Of a stretch of 64,000 bases of DNA, positions 41,444 to 51,210 are shown one piece after another. The notes below the pieces were generated by a model. It was given only the letters and a program-made list of their open reading frames with translations. It did not search any database and was not told the DNA's origin. The stretch comes from Nitrososphaerota archaeon (lineage in GTDB: Archaea > Thermoproteota > Nitrososphaeria > Nitrososphaerales > JACPRH01). Within the stretch, counting starts at the first letter, position 1, and each line of letters opens with the position of its first letter. A program made the translations under genes and the position numbers. The stretch is from contig JACPRH010000041.1 of the NCBI GenBank assembly GCA_016190055.1, forward strand, positions 1 through 64,000, written 5' to 3'.

Positions 41444-42229
41444 TTGCGCTGGAACAATATACTCGTATCATGCATTTCGATAACTCTGATGATTATGCTT
41501 CCCATAGGTTTGCTGCCGAGCGTTTTAGGTGCGGAACTATCATTCGCAGAACCTAAAGTAGTCTACGCCCTTTTAAATAAGGCTGATAAGCCCGTCCTGA
41601 TAGATTTTCAGGTTAACGGAACTGGGATGGCTGGGAAGCTGCAGCTCATCGCACATCCAGATATGCAGCTACTGATATCTATTCAGGGTACATATCCGCC
41701 ATCAGTATTCGACGCCGCCAGCGTCACTAGCATACCCGTCTCATTCTCAGTAGCACCGCTTCCCCCAGCCGAAACGATCGCGCCTTGGATCAAAATCAAC
41801 ACGCCACTTTTTATGAATGTAGTAAAGGGAGAAAACACATACACTAGTCTAATCATTACTGTGGGCAGTATAACGGAGGATTGGCAATATTCTGAATTCA
41901 TGTTACAAGTCCATTACATCGACCCGATGTCAGGCGAAAACATAACTAGTTCAATGACTATCGCAGTTACAACTCATATTGAAGAGACGGATCATCATGT
42001 AATTCCTCGACAAAACAGCACCAGCATCAATACCACATCCACCACCACAACAATAGCTGGCGCAGCGACAACCACAGTTACGGGGGGTGAAACCATAAGC
42101 AGATCCGAAGTAGCCACGGAAGATAACAATACAATTAGAGGTCTCAATTTGATCGCTGCTTCGGCCACGATTTTAGGCGTCTTCATACTGCTTCTGCTTT
42201 TTGCTTTAAGACGGCGAATGATTGTTTGA
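41444..42229 (+). CDS. Exported, C-terminally membrane-anchored protein
   Basis: Signal-like N-terminus, Ser/Thr-rich stalk (NSTSINTTSTTTTIAGAATTTVTGG), C-terminal TM and RRRM. Confidence 0.6.
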   Translation: MRWNNILVSCISITLMIMLPIGLLPSVLGAELSFAEPKVVYALLNKADKPVLIDFQVNGTGMAGKLQLIAHPDMQLLISIQGTYPPSVFDAASVTSIPVSFSVAPLPPAETIAPWIKINTPLFMNVVKGENTYTSLIITVGSITEDWQYSEFMLQVHYIDPMSGENITSSMTIAVTTHIEETDHHVIPRQNSTSINTTSTTTTIAGAATTTVTGGETISRSEVATEDNNTIRGLNLIAASATILGVFILLLLFALRRRMIV

Positions 42230-42353
42230 GCTGATGGGGATGGTTGTACCGATCGGTTGTTCATTTTTTCGTTGATCTGTAAGTACGGCGTACTAATCAG
42301 GTGCGGCTTTTCGTTCAGATCAGGTATCTAATTGACGCTTTACAAATGCAAAG

Positions 42354-42854
42354 ATGCGGATTTATAAGCATCTATTACGACGGTCTAAACAGAGTCGGCA
42401 ACTGCGTATGACTGAGGAAGCGATACAGCAACCGCCGCAAGAACCACAAAAGGAAGGACAGCGTTTCTGGAGAGTCATAGCGCTCATTATAGTGTTGACA
42501 GCCTCATTCGTGGTAGTGATAGCATTCTCAGCTAATAGTAATACACCATTACTAGGAGGTGACCCTACTCCTGTCAGGAGCGATAGTATCTTCATGGCCA
42601 AGCCGCTGCAGGAGTTTAAAGGCGGCTTTGAAGGATACATCTATGCGGATACTAACTGTGTGCCTGCTGACAACGATACGAAGCTCAACTGTATTGCTAT
42701 AATATCAAGAGATAATATGACTAAAGAAAAATACTTCTACAGCCATCCTATAGAAGTTCCCTGCTTGAACAGGGATGAACTGGTTAAGGTGGAAGGAACA
42801 CGAGCTGATCTGCGAATAATACGGCTCGTCAAACCAACTATGGAGCACGGATAG
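42354..42854 (+). CDS. Membrane-anchored hypothetical protein
   Basis: Single N-terminal TM (VIALIIVLTASFVVVIAF); small extracytoplasmic domain. Confidence 0.5.
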   Translation: MRIYKHLLRRSKQSRQLRMTEEAIQQPPQEPQKEGQRFWRVIALIIVLTASFVVVIAFSANSNTPLLGGDPTPVRSDSIFMAKPLQEFKGGFEGYIYADTNCVPADNDTKLNCIAIISRDNMTKEKYFYSHPIEVPCLNRDELVKVEGTRADLRIIRLVKPTMEHG

Positions 42855-43204
42855 CTCATCTTTGGCAAATATTATAACTAGCTGAAGAGCACTCGGGCTC
42901 TGAGGTTATTTCGTGAATAGATGTTGTAACGCTCGCGGTTCGCTCATTTACTCAGTTGCTTATAGTTCAAACATAGACTCAGTCCTCAAGATACAGGCTT
43001 GCTTTTTCCCCAATAATTTTTTGGTCTGAAGTTCAGTTCGACCGTTAAGAGATCTGTCGCCATATCTACAAATCACGATACTGACTAAAGAAACCTATGA
43101 GCAATAAGTACATCAGATGATACTACTTATTGCTATTAACTTATTTTATTCGTGTAATTGCGCTTTACAAATGAAAATAGGGAACTATATCATACTTGGC
43201 ATAA

Positions 43205-44371
43205 ATGCTAAGGAATCGAAGCAGTATGTTATATCCGAAGGAACGAAATTGCAGATCAAATATTCGTTCAAAAACCGCGTCCATTCTGTTGATATGCATC
43301 CTCGTAATCTCTTTTACCTCATTCTTGGGAGCAGCTTTCGCACAGCAGACTGGTCAGATAGATGTTTCAGTCCAAGGGTATGACGGCAGCTCCACAATGA
43401 CCGCCAGCCTTCTTGATGCGAAGGATCGTTATCTTGAAAATAAGACCGTAACCACTGCTTCATTCTCCTTTACCAACGTTTCGATAACCCAGCCTCACAG
43501 CATAATCCTGACCTACAAGGGAGTTCCTTACACAACAAATGTCAACGTCACAAAAGATTCACGTCAACAGGTCAACGTCAGAGTGTACGAGCTGGCGACG
43601 TCGGATGAAAATGTTACGATTTCGTTCCACCATATAGCTCTCAGTAAAGGTGATAACAGCGTAAACGTAACCGAATATATCGAATACGTTAACGTTGGAG
43701 ATAAGGTGCAGAACGGAACTGATCTGAAGATATTCATGCCTCAAGGCTTCACGAACCTTAGAAGCTCACACAGCTGCTGTATGACAAAGACCGATTTCGG
43801 TTTCTTCTTCAAAATACCCACACCGGTACTTCCCGGCGGAACGCAACCACTGGATCTCTCATATGAAATCAGCCCCGATACGGATCAATACAGATTCGAA
43901 GAGCGTATGTACTATGACACCGGCTTCGTAATCCTCACAATACCATCAGACACTGATTTCAAAGCTGTTCCAAACTCGAACGAATCTCTAAGAAGTGAAG
44001 GACCTGTTGAAATCCAACAGCAGACTTACGATGCTTACAGTGCTGACAGCGTCTTCGCGGGCCAAGGTTTTGCTCTAACAGTCACCGGTTACAAGTCACC
44101 CAGCATAAACGTGGTGTGGGCTGGGACTGGAATCTTGTTTGCTATAATATTCGGTGCCGTGGTATACGGCTTCCGGGGAACCAAGATTTCTGCAGACAAG
44201 CTTCAGACAGAATCTGAGGCGCTAACCTCAGTGATGGCGGAGCTAGAGAAGGACTTTGCTGAAGGCAAGGTAACAGAAGTGGAGTACCTTAAACTGAAAC
44301 TCAAGTATAAGACTCGCCTAGAGCTCGTTCAGTCTAAGCTTCAAGAAGCGGCGAGGGCGAAGGTGAAGTAG
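43205..44371 (+). CDS. Membrane protein upstream of ccm genes
   Basis: Signal peptide, beta-rich domain, TM, C-terminal coiled coil; directly precedes the ccmE-like gene. Confidence 0.65.
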   Translation: MLRNRSSMLYPKERNCRSNIRSKTASILLICILVISFTSFLGAAFAQQTGQIDVSVQGYDGSSTMTASLLDAKDRYLENKTVTTASFSFTNVSITQPHSIILTYKGVPYTTNVNVTKDSRQQVNVRVYELATSDENVTISFHHIALSKGDNSVNVTEYIEYVNVGDKVQNGTDLKIFMPQGFTNLRSSHSCCMTKTDFGFFFKIPTPVLPGGTQPLDLSYEISPDTDQYRFEERMYYDTGFVILTIPSDTDFKAVPNSNESLRSEGPVEIQQQTYDAYSADSVFAGQGFALTVTGYKSPSINVVWAGTGILFAIIFGAVVYGFRGTKISADKLQTESEALTSVMAELEKDFAEGKVTEVEYLKLKLKYKTRLELVQSKLQEAARAKVK

Positions 44372-44374
44372 ACC

Positions 44375-44758
44375 ATGAAAAAGGATAAGCTTCTGGTTAT
44401 CGTCGCGCTACCAACTATCTTTGTAGCACTTATCGCCGGAGTCTTCACTGCAAATGTCTCCCCCTATGTCAGCGTCACTCAACTCATTACGCAGAACATG
44501 ACTCAACGTAATATCCAAGTATATGGTCAAGTGATAGTCGATACTATCTACTTTGATAAGAACACAGGCATAGAAACATTCGTTCTAACCGACGGAAACA
44601 GCACGATAACTGTCAACTACCGCGGTATAGTCAACAATCTGTCGAACTCCACAGAAGTCGTGGCAATAGGCATATACGACGGAAAGATCATTAAGGCTGA
44701 GAGAGTTCTAGTCAAATGCCCCTCTAAATACGAGGCTGCTACAACAAAGGAGGCCTAA
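44375..44758 (+). CDS. ccmE: CcmE-like cytochrome c maturation (OB-fold heme chaperone) protein
   Basis: N-terminal TM, OB-fold NIQVYGQVIVDTIYFDKNTGIETFVLTDGNSTITVNYRGIV; adjacent to ccmF. Confidence 0.7.
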   Translation: MKKDKLLVIVALPTIFVALIAGVFTANVSPYVSVTQLITQNMTQRNIQVYGQVIVDTIYFDKNTGIETFVLTDGNSTITVNYRGIVNNLSNSTEVVAIGIYDGKIIKAERVLVKCPSKYEAATTKEA

Positions 44759-44761
44759 ACG

Positions 44762-46702
44762 TTGGACATCGGTTTCGTATTTATCGTGGTCTCACTCGTC
44801 GCATCCGCTATCGCATTCATCTCCTTTGCTAGATACATCAAGCAGCAGGACAACTCGATTTACAAATTCGCCAGAATCACACTGGTGATCGAGACTATTC
44901 TGATCACGGTCGCTATCTCCATCTTGACTTACTACTTCCTAACCCGGGACTTTAACGTGGAGTATGTTGCATCCTACTCGGACAGGAACCTCCCACTCAC
45001 TTACACTTTAAGCGCAATTTGGGGAGGCGCATCAGGCTCCCTCCTACTATGGGCATGGCTACTCTCTCTATTCATGACAGGTATCGCAATCAGGGAGCGG
45101 AAAGATAGGCTAACAGGCTACGCTCTATCGATTCTCCTCAGCGTTAACATGTTCTTTCTTCTAATGCTCGTCTTCATCAGTAACCCATTCGAGAGACTCT
45201 CATTCACACCGGTGGACGGCAACGGTCTTAACCCATTGCTTCAGAACCCCGGAATGCTCTTCCATCCCCCCACCCTCTTTGTAGGCTACGCGGGCCTAAC
45301 CGTACCGTTCGCCTTCGCTCTAGCAGGTCTACTCGCAGGAAGCGAGCTGTGGGTCTTCCGAGTAAGGAAGTGGACTCTATTCTCCTGGCTCTTCGTAGGA
45401 CTCGGAATATGGTTCGGCGGATGGTGGTCCTACAGCGTACTTGGATGGGGAGGTTACTGGGCATGGGATCCAGTTGAGAACTCCTCTCTGGTTCCATGGC
45501 TAATCGCAACCGCCCTGCTGCACAGCATAATGCTTCAAGAAAGCAGGCGCGGAATGAAACTCTGGAACATACTGCTCAGCATAGGCACATTCGAGACCGT
45601 GATCCTCGGCACCTTCCTGACACGCAGCGGCATCATCTCTTCAGTACACGCCTTCGGAGAGCAGGGAGTTGGCCCTGTATTCACTTCTTATCTGCTCATA
45701 ATGCTTGTAGCATCTTTAGGCATACTCTGGCACCGAATCGATCAAGTAAAGAGCATGAACGTAGTCACCTCTGCTACAGGTAAAGAGTCGTCCTTCCTCC
45801 TAAACAATCTTCTATTCGTCTTAATGGCTCTGACAGTGGTCTGGGGAACACTATTCCCAATGATCAACGAGGCTGTGACGCATACCAAGATGAGCGTTGG
45901 ACCCGGTTTCTATAATGTAATCTCGCCTTGGGTGCTCACTTTACTCTCAATTCTAATGGGCGTCTGCATTATCCTCAAATGGGGAACCACTAGTACAGAG
46001 GAGATAATTCGTAAGCTGAAGTATCCATTGACACCTGCGGTAGCTGCCATCCCAGCCATGTACTTCATGGGTATACGTGAGCCCGGTGCATTGGCCGGAT
46101 TTGCAATCTCAGCCTTCGTAATTGCAATCCACCTTGAGGACTATCTTATCGATGCCAAGGATTACGCTCAGAAGAAAGGTATAGAGATGCTGCGCTCCAT
46201 GGGTCACTTGTTCCTGGTCAGACGAAGACGTTACGGAGGATACATCGTCCACTTGAGTATGATCATACTCCTGATCGGAATAGTTGGAACAACCTTCTAC
46301 AAAACTACCTACAGCACCACACTCAAGCCTGGTGAACCCACAGAGATAGGTGACTACACCTTCACCTACGACAACCTATCAGTCTCGAACATAACAATGG
46401 GAACCGAATACAAGATAGATTTCCTCGTTAAAAATGGAAACTCCAATGAAAAGTTCACTGCGGGGATGACCCATGATGCGAAACTAGACTCAAACGTCGT
46501 TAACGTAGGCGTGTTGAGTTCGCTATACCAAGACATCTATGTAATACCTGAGGCAGTGGACAACGAATCTGTATCAGTAACTGTGAATTACAACCCGTTA
46601 ATCAGCTTCGTATGGTACGGCTTCGGAGTCACAGTCATCGGGGTTGTAGTAGGTCTGCTCCCGAAGCGACTCGGAGGAGGCGAGAAGCTTGAGCAAAGCT
46701 AA
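44762..46702 (+). CDS. ccmF: Heme lyase CcmF
   Basis: WGGASGSLLLWAWLL, LQNPGMLFHPPTLFVGYAGLTVPFAFA, GWGGYWAWDPVENSSLVPWLIATALLHS. Confidence 0.95.
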   Translation: MDIGFVFIVVSLVASAIAFISFARYIKQQDNSIYKFARITLVIETILITVAISILTYYFLTRDFNVEYVASYSDRNLPLTYTLSAIWGGASGSLLLWAWLLSLFMTGIAIRERKDRLTGYALSILLSVNMFFLLMLVFISNPFERLSFTPVDGNGLNPLLQNPGMLFHPPTLFVGYAGLTVPFAFALAGLLAGSELWVFRVRKWTLFSWLFVGLGIWFGGWWSYSVLGWGGYWAWDPVENSSLVPWLIATALLHSIMLQESRRGMKLWNILLSIGTFETVILGTFLTRSGIISSVHAFGEQGVGPVFTSYLLIMLVASLGILWHRIDQVKSMNVVTSATGKESSFLLNNLLFVLMALTVVWGTLFPMINEAVTHTKMSVGPGFYNVISPWVLTLLSILMGVCIILKWGTTSTEEIIRKLKYPLTPAVAAIPAMYFMGIREPGALAGFAISAFVIAIHLEDYLIDAKDYAQKKGIEMLRSMGHLFLVRRRRYGGYIVHLSMIILLIGIVGTTFYKTTYSTTLKPGEPTEIGDYTFTYDNLSVSNITMGTEYKIDFLVKNGNSNEKFTAGMTHDAKLDSNVVNVGVLSSLYQDIYVIPEAVDNESVSVTVNYNPLISFVWYGFGVTVIGVVVGLLPKRLGGGEKLEQS

Positions 46703-47369
46703 GAAGGCTACAATCATCCTCCTCATCGCTCTCATCGCTTTTCCGTTCCTCTCAGTCTACACTATGCCTTTAGCGCATGCTCAAGGAACATCGGAACTCG
46801 ACAGACTCTTGAAGGACTTTTTCTGCTCCTGCGGCTGCAACTATGTTCTCGCGACCTGTGAAACACAGATGGCCTGCGATGTAGCCACAAGCACAAAAGC
46901 AGAACTCCGGGGCCTGTTGGCCAAGGGCATGACACGTGATCAGATCATAGATGAGATGACCAGCAAATACGGCAACACTATCCTAGCTACACCAAGAACA
47001 ACCGGCTTCAACACGTTCCTATGGTGGTACCCCGTCCTAGGTGGACTCGTCGGCCTAGTTGCAGTTGCGATCCTAGTTCGGAGACGAAACAATGTCAAGT
47101 GGCGTGTCGACCCAGACGCAGTTCCAGCGCTAAGCGAAGAAGAACTGATACAGCAACTCGACATCGATCAGAGCACCGTCGAAACCTCAGTGGAGAAAAA
47201 ATACGACGATATCCTGAAAGAAAGACTCACCGGAAAGAAAACCGAGGACACCACAGAAGAAAAGACAAAGAAGCCCAAACAAAATGACGACCAGAAAAGA
47301 ACTGAGAAGAAGAAGGATTACGACGCTATCTTGAAAGAGAAAACTAGGACAAAGAAATCAAACAGTTAG
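46689..47369 (+). CDS. ccmH: CcmH-like protein with charged C-terminal tail
   Basis: FFCSCGCNYVLATCETQMACDVA...MTRDQIIDEMTSKYGNTILATP then TM. Confidence 0.75.
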   Translation: MSKAKKATIILLIALIAFPFLSVYTMPLAHAQGTSELDRLLKDFFCSCGCNYVLATCETQMACDVATSTKAELRGLLAKGMTRDQIIDEMTSKYGNTILATPRTTGFNTFLWWYPVLGGLVGLVAVAILVRRRNNVKWRVDPDAVPALSEEELIQQLDIDQSTVETSVEKKYDDILKERLTGKKTEDTTEEKTKKPKQNDDQKRTEKKKDYDAILKEKTRTKKSNS

Positions 47370-47656
47370 AGTAACCACTCTATCGACTAGACTACCAAGA
47401 CCCGTTCCTGACCACAAGCGTCAAAAATACTCCTAGTGAAAGCTCACACAAAACTCAAATCGGTTGAGCGGAAAAGATTTCATTGCCCAACCTGCTGCAA
47501 GCGATTGAGGGCTCTGAAAAGAGCGGACTTTCTCCTAAAACGAAACATTAGACTTTTTCAAGAACAGTCTACTGAACTAAACAAGCGAGAAAAAAGTGGG
47601 GAAGGATCCTAAGAAGGCACCGCTCGTTATTAGATACGTTGGAAACAGTCGGTTAG

Positions 47657-47664
47657 TATAAATA
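47657..47664 (+). promoter_or_regulatory. TATA box of tRNA-Val
   Basis: TATAAATA 27-34 nt upstream of tRNA position 1. Confidence 0.6.
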
Positions 47665-47690
47665 TCTCGCACCTCTCGGCTGAGAAATGC

Positions 47691-47779
47691 GGGCCAGTCG
47701 TCTAGTGGTTAGGACAACAGCAGTGCGCGGTCAAGCCCTTACACGGCGTAGGTCCCAGGTTCGAATCCTGGCTGGCCCA
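47691..47779 (+). tRNA. tRNA-Val(TAC) with a 16-nt non-canonical intron (47719-47734) between positions 28 and 29
   Basis: Acceptor GGGCCAG/CTGGCCC, D arm GTCT..GGAC, T arm CCAGG-TTCGAAT-CCTGG; removing agcagtgcgcggtcaa gives anticodon arm ACGCC-CTTACAC-GGCGT, fully paired; discriminator A, no encoded CCA. Confidence 0.9.
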
Positions 47780-47809
47780 CTTACGATGTTAAGTGCATAC
47801 TAGGGATAA

Positions 47810-48298
47810 TCAGGGCTCATCTAGTAGAGTCAGGTTGTTAGTCAATGACTCGCTGATCTTCTGTTCGGTGTAGAAGGTGCTGCCGTCCTTGATGTTCCGG
47901 ACCACCCGGTTTTGAATGATGTCGGTGAATGAGACCTGGATAGGCTTACCGATGGAGATGTCGCTTCGATGCTCATGGATCTGTACGGTTGAGATGTTTT
48001 TAGGCGCCGGTGGACTGAACCGGATGTATGTTTGGTTGTACAGTTCGCTTGATTGGTTGTAGAGAACCTGAATTGAGACGATGCGAGCCTGCCAACTATA
48101 GGTTACGTTCGACTCTGTGACCGTCTCATTGAAGAGATCTGTAGGTACGGCTCCCCACTTCCCGATAGATATAATTGGGTTAGGTTTCGCGGTTGAGTAG
48201 GAAGAATTAAGTAATATTCCAGCGGCCCCTAGAGCTGCGATTACTACAACTACACCGACAATCTTGAACATAGAATTGTCTTTCGGATGATCTGACAT
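47810..48298 (-). CDS. Exported/membrane-anchored hypothetical protein
   Basis: N-terminal TM (IVGVVVVIAALGAAGILL) and beta-rich ectodomain. Confidence 0.5.
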   Translation of the reverse strand: MSDHPKDNSMFKIVGVVVVIAALGAAGILLNSSYSTAKPNPIISIGKWGAVPTDLFNETVTESNVTYSWQARIVSIQVLYNQSSELYNQTYIRFSPPAPKNISTVQIHEHRSDISIGKPIQVSFTDIIQNRVVRNIKDGSTFYTEQKISESLTNNLTLLDEP

Positions 48299-48346
48299 TG
48301 TTTCGATTACCTACTATCAAAAACAGCTTTTCATTATCGACCTAGA

Positions 48347-48433
48347 ATGAGTAATGTTTTCGACGATGACCCAGATATAGACGACGACTCCTCAGAGCTT
48401 GACGATGGAACGGATAATGAGGACGACTGGTAA
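48347..48433 (+). CDS. 28-aa highly acidic micro-ORF (MSNVFDDDPDIDDDSSELDDGTDNEDDW)
   Basis: Manual translation; 12 Asp and 2 Glu in 28 residues; not in ORF track. Confidence 0.35.
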   Translation: MSNVFDDDPDIDDDSSELDDGTDNEDDW

Positions 48434-48457
48434 GCCGGTTCCGGTCTCCTTGAACTG

Positions 48458-48651
48458 TGTCCGCGAACCTACCAGAGCAGTATCTATCCGTCCTTGAATA
48501 TGTCCTAAACAAGCTGTTAGACTAACAGAAGTGTCCACGAATGTATCTAAACAGTCTGGATACTCTAAAGACGCATCCGCAGAGTAGTGAAGTGTCCTAA
48601 AAGTGTCTATGGGCATCGATGGAACCGTTACATTGTCTTCGTTGTGTGTCC
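48458..48651 (+). repeat. Cluster of TGTCC-type short repeats (left array)
   Basis: Exact TGTCC at 48458, 48501, 48532, 48593, 48647 plus near-variants (CGTCC, TGTCT, ATCCGC). Confidence 0.55.
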
Positions 48652-48799
48652 TTGGGGGCGAAACTGCATCACTGAACGTTGTGCTCTTGTGATTCTAAGA
48701 TATCCTCTTCTTCCTTGCTACTTGAGACGGCTACTAGTGTGCTGTTTCCTAACCTAAACCGCAGAAAGAGCACCGAAGTCAAACGTGTTCAGATTAGAC

Positions 48800-49567
48800 T
48801 CACGTATCTGGTAATTCAACTATCTTTACCTCAAGATGCCCGAATCCTTCGTGAGATAGTATCTTGTCCAGCTTATGCACCTCTTTCTCAAAATGTTTTA
48901 TGAGCACTTTGGCGAGTGATTTTTTTTCACAAGCAAGAATTATATCCGTCCCTACAAAAGCTACATCTATCACACTCCTATGTGCTTCCCAGTGCGGTAG
49001 ATTTGATTCGCTCAGTAATCCGTTGTCTCGGAGTATTTCAAACAACACAGGGTTAGCTCTAGCATATGATATATCGCATTCATCTAATAGTCGAAAAATA
49101 ACGCAAACTTTTCTTAGATTCACATTATTACATATCTGTTCATTTGGTAGTTCTTCTAAATCGTAGTGGCTTGAGTGTGATTTAATGACATACTTCAGGC
49201 AATGCAGTTTATCCTTCCCTATCATGGATTCTAAGAAATTAAATCGTGGATGTTCAAGTAACTTCACGGAAGATTGGGCGTGATCTTTCCTATCAATAAG
49301 ACATCCAATATCGTGTAGCCAAATTGCAAGGCAGAGAACAAATTTTTCGTCGCTACTAACCGCACTAGTTCCAAAGTTTTCAATAAATCTCACTAAGAGA
49401 TTTAAAAGATTTCTTGAATGTATTACGCCGTGGTCAGTGTAGCCTGGAATTCCTCTTGGAAGATATGCCAGTAGTGGCTCAACTAACGCCATTACTTGTC
49501 TTAATGAAATCTCTGAGGGGGGATCTAACCCGACTATACGTAAATTGTTCTCTATATAGTAGGACAT
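48800..49567 (-). CDS. HD-domain phosphohydrolase-like protein (HD-CE-like)
   Basis: YTDHGVIHSRNLLNLLVRFIENF...LAIWLHDIGCLIDRKDHAQSS; HD metal motif. Confidence 0.8.
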   Translation of the reverse strand: MSYYIENNLRIVGLDPPSEISLRQVMALVEPLLAYLPRGIPGYTDHGVIHSRNLLNLLVRFIENFGTSAVSSDEKFVLCLAIWLHDIGCLIDRKDHAQSSVKLLEHPRFNFLESMIGKDKLHCLKYVIKSHSSHYDLEELPNEQICNNVNLRKVCVIFRLLDECDISYARANPVLFEILRDNGLLSESNLPHWEAHRSVIDVAFVGTDIILACEKKSLAKVLIKHFEKEVHKLDKILSHEGFGHLEVKIVELPDT

Positions 49568-49918
49568 CTATACGTGTCGATTCTTCCAGAACTTTTCGTA
49601 AATCATCTTTATGGTTTCAGTCGATTCTCCAGATATGTATAGTAGCTTTCCAGCTCTACCTTTTTCAGTTTCACCATATTCTGCCTTGGTGATGCCCCAA
49701 TCCTTAAGGGTAGAAAGTGCGTTCATCAGTGTTGTATGACTCATTTCATTCTTAAGATTAGTTGCTAGCAAGTTGAACCATATCTTTTTACCTTGCGAAT
49801 TGAATTTGTAAATTTCAGCCGCAACCTTGAATTCATTAGAAAGAAGATCGGATGGGTTTCGGTTGTTTAATTTATTTTTTGGCAATTCTGTCATAACCTT
49901 ATTAATTAGTGCCCGCAC
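49568..49918 (-). CDS. Winged-helix DNA-binding protein, abutting the HD gene
   Basis: KVAAEIYKFNSQGKKIWFNLLATNLKNEMSHTTLMNALSTLKDWGITKAEYGETEKGRAGKLLYIS; stop adjacent to HD start. Confidence 0.7.
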   Translation of the reverse strand: MRALINKVMTELPKNKLNNRNPSDLLSNEFKVAAEIYKFNSQGKKIWFNLLATNLKNEMSHTTLMNALSTLKDWGITKAEYGETEKGRAGKLLYISGESTETIKMIYEKFWKNRHV

Positions 49919-50056
49919 TCTAGAGTGTATTTATTAGTAATAAGGATTATGTTTCAACATTATTACATCTGAATGCATGTTAATGTTGCTCATTAATCAT
50001 TAACTCCATCTTATAGACCAGACGCTTTATTATACACCTTAAAAAAAGATGCGGTA

Positions 50057-51187
50057 TTGTTAGATAATATTCCTACTTCTGTTGAGGAACATTATGCAAA
50101 TCTAGACCCAACAAAGGTAATTTCACAGATACAATCCGAAGTGCAGCAATTTGTAAAAACAATACTATCTAACAATTCCTTTGAATCACTACTTATTGTA
50201 GGAAGAAAGTCAAAACTGCTTTATTCTCCGTTTATAGATAATAATCAAAAGCGATACCAAGTTAGATATCTGCAGCTTCGTAGGCCGATCACTAGACATC
50301 ATCTGGTTTGGGAGGGGTCCAGTGTAACTGGTAGAGCCGCCATCCTTGTTGATTCCATAAACACTGGTGAGGAGGTATCTCAGGTAATGTCGATTCTCAA
50401 GGAAGGGGGGGTCAAGATTGTTGACATTTACTGCTATTTGCTAAACCAGACAGGCACCAAACCCCTTGGGCATAAACCGATTACCATACATAACGTAAAA
50501 ACCAAGCGAGACTACCATGAAGTATCTAAGAAATTACAACTATTTTACTACAGTCGTCCTCGTCCAATTGAAGATGAGGTTATGTTTGATGCCCTACGAA
50601 TTCAAGGAGTGCCCCCCGACTGGCACAAACGCATACTTGCAGCTAGCGAAGCTGTTTTTGAGCGCCCGCTAAAACTCGAGACTGTGCGTCCTCAATTATC
50701 TTCAAAACAAGCTGCTTACCGGATCAATGTTATTACACCGTCTGAAGACCCAGTACCTTTCGATAACTGGCGTTTCTTGGGACAATTAGAAGATTATCAT
50801 TTGACTAAACGTCTTATAGACATCGAAAATATCCAACTTGGATTTAAAGCGATAAACAACGGAGACTCTTTGGACTTAGCCGTGAGCGCTACTTGTGAGA
50901 TTATATTACATACTGGCGAACTGCATTCCGGAAGAGATTGCCAGTTTAAGTCGAAGTCACTCTCTCGTTGTGCCATTAAACATGTAAGAGCGGGATCCCC
51001 AAGCAAAACAAGTAAAGAATTGGGTACAAAAATTAAAGCTATCAGAGAGGCTACATGTTACCAATGCGTCGAGAATTGCTTCTCAGGAAGAATTCTGGAT
51101 CAGCTCAGTTACCAACTTGGAAGGGGCCTAAGAACAGACGGTTATACACTCGAAGTTTTGGAATCGTCTTCCCGGCCAACTAAGTAA
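50057..51187 (+). CDS. Phosphoribosyltransferase-like protein (PRTase-CE-like), divergent to HD/wHTH pair
   Basis: PRPP-loop-like AAILVDSINTGEEVSQVMSILKEGGVKIVDIYCYL; Cys-rich C-terminal segment CYQCVENC. Confidence 0.7.
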   Translation: MLDNIPTSVEEHYANLDPTKVISQIQSEVQQFVKTILSNNSFESLLIVGRKSKLLYSPFIDNNQKRYQVRYLQLRRPITRHHLVWEGSSVTGRAAILVDSINTGEEVSQVMSILKEGGVKIVDIYCYLLNQTGTKPLGHKPITIHNVKTKRDYHEVSKKLQLFYYSRPRPIEDEVMFDALRIQGVPPDWHKRILAASEAVFERPLKLETVRPQLSSKQAAYRINVITPSEDPVPFDNWRFLGQLEDYHLTKRLIDIENIQLGFKAINNGDSLDLAVSATCEIILHTGELHSGRDCQFKSKSLSRCAIKHVRAGSPSKTSKELGTKIKAIREATCYQCVENCFSGRILDQLSYQLGRGLRTDGYTLEVLESSSRPTK

Positions 51188-51210
51188 AGGGAAAACATGT
51201 GCTTGTGTAG

